Source of the DNA: JABWBD01 sp040768665
GTDB lineage: Bacteria; Planctomycetota; Planctomycetia; Pirellulales; Thermoguttaceae
Length of the DNA: 64,000 nucleotides
Direction: 5' to 3'
NCBI GenBank assembly: GCA_040768665.1
Contig: JAXGMN010000015.1
Span: forward strand, 218,242-282,241
A program made the position numbers and the translations under genes. Below, one piece after another: positions 60,447-64,000 of the stretch (position 1 is the stretch's first letter; every line of letters starts with the position of its first letter). Below the pieces are notes generated by a model. The model ran no database searches. It worked only from the letters and a program-made list of their open reading frames with translations, and was not told the origin of the DNA.

Positions 60447-61847
60447 CTACTTCAACAGCTCCTGTTCTCCCGGCGGCACCTTGGCGACGTCGGGATGGGG
60501 GCCCCTGTCTAGACGCGGAGCGGAGGTCTTCCAGCGTTGGGCGGTCTCGCTCCAGCGCTGTCTGCGAGCCGGGTCGAGCAGCGGGTCCCCGGTTTCTTCC
60601 CGCCATGCCTGAAACACCGATTCCAGTCGGCGGCGCTCGGCGGCTGCGGCACGATTCTCGGCCAGGTTGTTCGCCTCACCCGGGTCGTTCTGCAGATCGA
60701 ACAGCTCGACCGGATCCTGGTCTGCGTGCGGTTGCAGATTCAGCAGGAGTTTGTAGCGATCGTCGCGCACGGTCCGCTGCGGCAAGTACATGTTGGCCGT
60801 GTGGAAGTTCATTTCCGTAAACAGATACTCGCGCCAGTGCGGCGACGGTTCGCCTTTCAGCAGCGGTTGGAGTGGTCGGCCGGCAAGCTCCGCGGGAAGC
60901 GCAGCGCCGGTGGCAGCAAGGATCGTCGGCATCACGTCGATCATGGAAACCAGTTCGTCGCGGACCTGGCCGGCCTTGGCCACGCCCGGCCATTTGACGA
61001 TTAGCGGCACCTGTACTCCGGGCTCGTAGCTGGTCGTCTTTCCACGGCGGACCGGCGCACCATTGTCGCCCAGGAAGACCACCAACGTGTTGTTTGCCAG
61101 GCCGGCGGCCTGCAGTTCATCGAGGAGCATGCCCACGCCGATGTCCACACGGGCGATGCAGTCGTACATCACGGCGGTGATCCGTTTCGCGGCCTCCGGG
61201 GTGCGGGCGTTGAGCGGAAGAGGCTCGATCGTTTCCGGATCGAGAGGCTCCTCCGGCAAACCGTCGATCTGCCGGACGTCGGGCGTGTAGGGCCCATGCG
61301 GGTCGAAATAGTTGACGTAGTAGAAGAACGGTTGGCCCGACGTCTTGACCGACGCAAAGAACTCCCGGCTCTGGTCGGCGACCCAGCGAACCTTTTGCGT
61401 CACAACCGCGCTGTTTTTCTGAGGCTTCCAATCGAAGGGGAACTCCGATTCCGGCGCGACGTGGAGCTTGCCGATGATGCCCGTTCGATAGCCCGAGTCC
61501 TTCATTAGTGCTGCCAGATTTTTCTGCCCGGGATGCATGGAGAACCCGAGGTGCGCCAGTCCGTACTGGCCGTTCTGGTGCGGATACAGGCCCGTAAGCA
61601 GAGAAGCACGCGACGAACTGCACGAGGCCTGGGCCACGTAGGCCCGCGTGAACCGCACTCCGCCGGCTGCCAGGGCATCCAGACGCGGGGTCTCCAGACG
61701 CGTATCACCGTAGCATGAAAGCTGACTGCCCAGGTCGTCCGCGGTGATGAGCAGGATATTCGGCCGCGGCCTGGTTTCTTCGGCTGCCGGTACGGCGGAT
61801 GGTAGAAGGCAGACGAGAAGTGTCAAGATCCGGTGGGAACTGGCCAT
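60447..61847 (-). CDS. Secreted S1 sulfatase, SGSH-like
   Basis: 466 residues from ATG 61847, with a signal peptide (ILTLLVCLLPSAVPA). NILLITADD gives the first metal ligands, the nucleophile block is Q-A-S-C76-S-S-S-R-A-S-L-L-T-G, and GDNGAPVRRG the second site. The overall pattern is like heparan N-sulfatase and related S1 sulfatases. As in the other sulfatase of this window, the position after C-x is Ser instead of Pro. A GGAG sits ten bases upstream. It is adjacent to a HEAT/SEC-C gene in the opposite direction. Confidence 0.93.
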   Translation of the reverse strand: MASSHRILTLLVCLLPSAVPAAEETRPRPNILLITADDLGSQLSCYGDTRLETPRLDALAAGGVRFTRAYVAQASCSSSRASLLTGLYPHQNGQYGLAHLGFSMHPGQKNLAALMKDSGYRTGIIGKLHVAPESEFPFDWKPQKNSAVVTQKVRWVADQSREFFASVKTSGQPFFYYVNYFDPHGPYTPDVRQIDGLPEEPLDPETIEPLPLNARTPEAAKRITAVMYDCIARVDIGVGMLLDELQAAGLANNTLVVFLGDNGAPVRRGKTTSYEPGVQVPLIVKWPGVAKAGQVRDELVSMIDVMPTILAATGAALPAELAGRPLQPLLKGEPSPHWREYLFTEMNFHTANMYLPQRTVRDDRYKLLLNLQPHADQDPVELFDLQNDPGEANNLAENRAAAAERRRLESVFQAWREETGDPLLDPARRQRWSETAQRWKTSAPRLDRGPHPDVAKVPPGEQELLK

Positions 61848-61946
61848 CTTCTGAAAACTCCGTGCAAGTGGTAAAATCAACCTTCCGGGAGCCTCTATCA
61901 TGTCCCGGCGCCGTTGATAGTTCAAGAGACGGAGAGCGAAACAACC

Positions 61947-63317
61947 ATGCGGCTACCTGAAGACAAGATCAAGGCGGGCATCCTCCATCCTGAAAAGGAC
62001 GTTCGGAGCCAGGCCGTCCTCCACTTCTCCAGGTCGTACACGCGCGATGATTCCATATTGCCGCTCGCCATCCAGGCCGTCGAACAATACGGGTGGGACA
62101 ATGCATTTACCTCGGCCTACTGTATGAAGGGCTTGTCACCCAACGACACCACCCTCCCATGGGTTATGGCCCAACTCCTGCATGACGATGCCAAGAAGCC
62201 CAATTATTTCGGCTGGCCCGCTCGTTGGCACACGCTAAACTCGCTGCTGTCGAACGCGGATGCCAACCTTCTTTCCCGCCACAAACAGGCTATCCTGGAT
62301 CTCAAGAGCATTGAAGCGGAAGCGCGGTCCATCGTCGCCCAACGGATCGCTATCTTGTCCCGCGATGCCGATACCTGTTGGCGCGAACTGGAGGAGTTTT
62401 GTTTCCTTGCCAAGGACGTGGAGAACGTTGGTGACGTCGACCTCGAGTATGCTTACGCGTTGATCGAGGCATGCGCGAGGGAAGCAGGACTACGCCGACA
62501 AGGTATTGTCCATCTTGGCCAAAAAAGATCGAAGACTCCGAATCGAACGTCAAGGTTTGATGGAGACGTTTGCCGTCCGGATGGCGGGGGAAATGCGATG
62601 CAGGCAGCCATCCCGCTCATTATCGCCAAACTGAACGACGGTGGCGAAGAGGCGGAATGGCTCTCTGACGAGTGTGAATCGGCGTTGGGGATAATTGGCG
62701 GGGATGCCGCGATTCACGCCGTGGCCGACTTGTATCGTGAAGGCGACCAGCATTTGCGCATGATCGCCTGCAGCGTCATGCAACACATTCACAGCGATTT
62801 GGCAGTGACGACAGCGTTGGACTTCCTGCCCGAGGAAGAAGACGGCACGATGCGAGCACTCCTGGCGGAAGGGCTGGCGTCCCATTTCGCTTTCGAGGCA
62901 ATTGAGCCCATCAGGCAGCTAGTCATTGACGGCAGCTACGACGAGACTCAATCCGACTTGAAGCGCGACGTGGTGATTGCGGCCACGCTGATGGGAGTGG
63001 AATTCCCCGAACTGGAACCATGGAAGTCAGAGGTCGAGAATGCAAGGCTGGCGATAGAGACCAGGCTGATTGAAGCGCATTCAGAAAGGCTCCAACAGGA
63101 AATACATCGGCTGCAGTTGAAGGAGAAAAGGCTGCTACGAGAAAAGCAGCGTTTGGAAGAACAGCAATACGAAGATGAACAGCCGCCACCAAAGACGAAG
63201 ATCGGCAGAAATGACCCATGCCCCTGCGGTTCGGGAAAAAAGTTCAAGAAGTGTTGCATCAACAAGCAGAGTGGCAACGATCGGATTGCAAGGATCAATA
63301 GCGTTGATCAGCGATGA
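61947..63317 (+). CDS. HEAT-like repeat protein with C-terminal SEC-C zinc motif
   Basis: 456 residues from ATG 61947. Helical repeats (DVRSQAVLHFSRSYTRDDS..., ALGIIGGDAAIHAVADLYREG) lead to a charged coiled coil (RLQLKEKRLLREKQRLEEQQ) and end in the SEC-C motif GRNDPCPCGSGKKFKKCC that binds zinc and often docks to SecB or ribosomes. Bases 62470-62600 are better explained by other frames (DYADKVLSILAKK, then IEDSESNVK, then LMETFAVRMAGEMR), so several offsetting indels may hide in an otherwise open frame. Confidence 0.75.
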   Translation: MRLPEDKIKAGILHPEKDVRSQAVLHFSRSYTRDDSILPLAIQAVEQYGWDNAFTSAYCMKGLSPNDTTLPWVMAQLLHDDAKKPNYFGWPARWHTLNSLLSNADANLLSRHKQAILDLKSIEAEARSIVAQRIAILSRDADTCWRELEEFCFLAKDVENVGDVDLEYAYALIEACAREAGLRRQGIVHLGQKRSKTPNRTSRFDGDVCRPDGGGNAMQAAIPLIIAKLNDGGEEAEWLSDECESALGIIGGDAAIHAVADLYREGDQHLRMIACSVMQHIHSDLAVTTALDFLPEEEDGTMRALLAEGLASHFAFEAIEPIRQLVIDGSYDETQSDLKRDVVIAATLMGVEFPELEPWKSEVENARLAIETRLIEAHSERLQQEIHRLQLKEKRLLREKQRLEEQQYEDEQPPPKTKIGRNDPCPCGSGKKFKKCCINKQSGNDRIARINSVDQR

Positions 63318-63374
63318 TCAAAAGTGTTCCCCGTTGTCTTCATGGCGTTCGATTCACTGTCGAATTGGGGGGCG

Positions 63375-63550
63375 TACCGTTGACCGAAGGGGCCTCGCAA
63401 AGAGCTTCCACATAGAACGCGCCGCACAACTCCTTTCCCTCGGCATCATAAAACCAAGTCCGCAGCTCCGCCTTTCCCCGCGGCAGATCGACCCGGAACG
63501 TGGCAGCCGTATCGCCCGCCCACACGGGCTTCGAGAGGTCGACTCGGCCA
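63375..63550 (-). pseudogene. Fragment of a sulfatase C-terminal domain
   Basis: The minus-strand frame VWAGDTAATFRVDLPRGKAELRTWFYDAEGKELCGAFYVEA matches the end domain of arylsulfatases. It is fused upstream to the repeat-like string QEITEATEGN, seen in dispersed repeats, and has no sulfatase core. A remnant, not a gene. Confidence 0.6.
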
Positions 63551-63627
63551 ATCTTCATCCTCAGAACAAAGAGATTTCCCTCCGTGGCCTCCGTGATCTC
63601 CTGTTCAAGACTTCTCTTCTTGTTCAT

Positions 63628-64000
63628 TCACACCCCCAACCGATTCCCCAGCCTGTCATCGTACCTCGGCGCCAGCATCTCCACCGCCGCCGGTCGGCTC
63701 GGCATCGCAGTTTGGCGTGAACGCCTGGATTGTCGAGCTGGATCAGCGGCTGCTCTCGGCGGAGGCGGCTCGGCCCATCGAGCGCTTGGAATTCACGCCC
63801 GGCGGACCGCGACCGCTCGGTGCCCGTCGCCTCCTGGAAAAACACAAGGAAGGAAACAAAGCGGTGACAAGTCACGCGCGCTCCAAAGAGGAGCCGTCCC
63901 ATCACGAGCTGGGCCGTCATGCGCGACGCACTTCCGACGCAACGCGACGGCGTAATAACTCCAATCCCCGCATCCACTTACCGCTCGTGTTTCAAGAAAT
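63628..64000. other. Right edge, nothing recognised
   Basis: A plus-strand frame is open from about 63700 to the end (NAWIVELDQRLLSAEAARPIE...) but has no start, ribosome site or motif that I can assign. It may be the 5' part of something cut by the window or chance. Confidence 0.25.

Noticed and set aside
1..64000. tRNA, rRNA, prophage or replication origin
   Set aside because: Looked for tRNA-like CCA ends with cloverleaf arms, DnaA boxes next to rnpA, integrases and phage structural genes; none could be supported.

Overview
The window looks like a chromosomal segment of a Planctomycetota bacterium, probably near Pirellulales. This is inferred from family content, not from a marker gene. 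The evidence is DUF1559 proteins (one with a pilin-like N-terminus, two fused to other regions), two secreted S1 sulfatases, a 12.25-kb gene for a secreted TPR protein of about 4,080 residues, a MoxR-DUF58-VWA operon, a CehA/McbA-like protein, high GC, and many short palindromic repeats. I found no rRNA, tRNA, CRISPR array or prophage.

Layout. 1-2.3 kb (minus): FlgN-like coiled-coil protein, cytoplasmic histidine kinase and sigma-54 response regulator (cut by the window edge), preceded by a TPR membrane protein. This resembles a flagellar two-component circuit. 5.1-7.4 kb: an alpha/beta hydrolase with Asp at the nucleophile position, a 298-bp nested inverted-repeat element, and malate dehydrogenase. 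7.7-14.3 kb (minus): moxR, DUF58, BatA-like VWA, VWA/GATase-like. 14.4-28.5 kb (plus): three 66-bp hairpin repeats, the giant TPR gene, and a membrane protein with a coiled coil and a Cys cluster. 28.9-36.4 kb: a small Rho_N/SAP-like protein, topoisomerase III, small membrane proteins, a carbamoyltransferase/SxtJ/DUF5989 set, yidD, rnpA and a DnaJ-family gene. 36.7-44.5 kb (plus): a CehA-like protein, a zinc-ribbon/DUF1559/STN protein, DAHP synthase behind what reads as an aromatic-codon leader-peptide attenuator, and csrA.

44.6-52.3 kb is accessory and decaying. It holds the pilin-like DUF1559 protein, a lipoprotein, a broken IS91 transposase, an intact ribosome-hibernation factor followed by broken rnk-like and dksA-like genes and an FHA protein, an IS66 scrap, a DUF433/DUF5615 toxin-antitoxin pair, an Imm32-like gene, and two of three copies of a 210-bp inverted-repeat element that carries the first codons of a RAYT transposase. 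52.5-63.3 kb: two sulfatases with C-x-S-S-R active-site signatures, a secreted Ntn hydrolase, an ECF sigma/anti-sigma operon with a lipoprotein and a DUF1559 protein, and a HEAT/SEC-C protein. The right end shows only a sulfatase C-terminal scrap and unrecognised sequence.

The most notable signal is the aroF leader at 42298-42444. It has a start codon, six aromatic codons within eight, an alternative pairing and a terminator with eight T, directly ahead of DAHP synthase. Other points of interest are the inverted-repeat families, the cluster of decayed stress genes and several enzyme families with altered catalytic residues. All names rest on reading the translated sequence; no database search was run.
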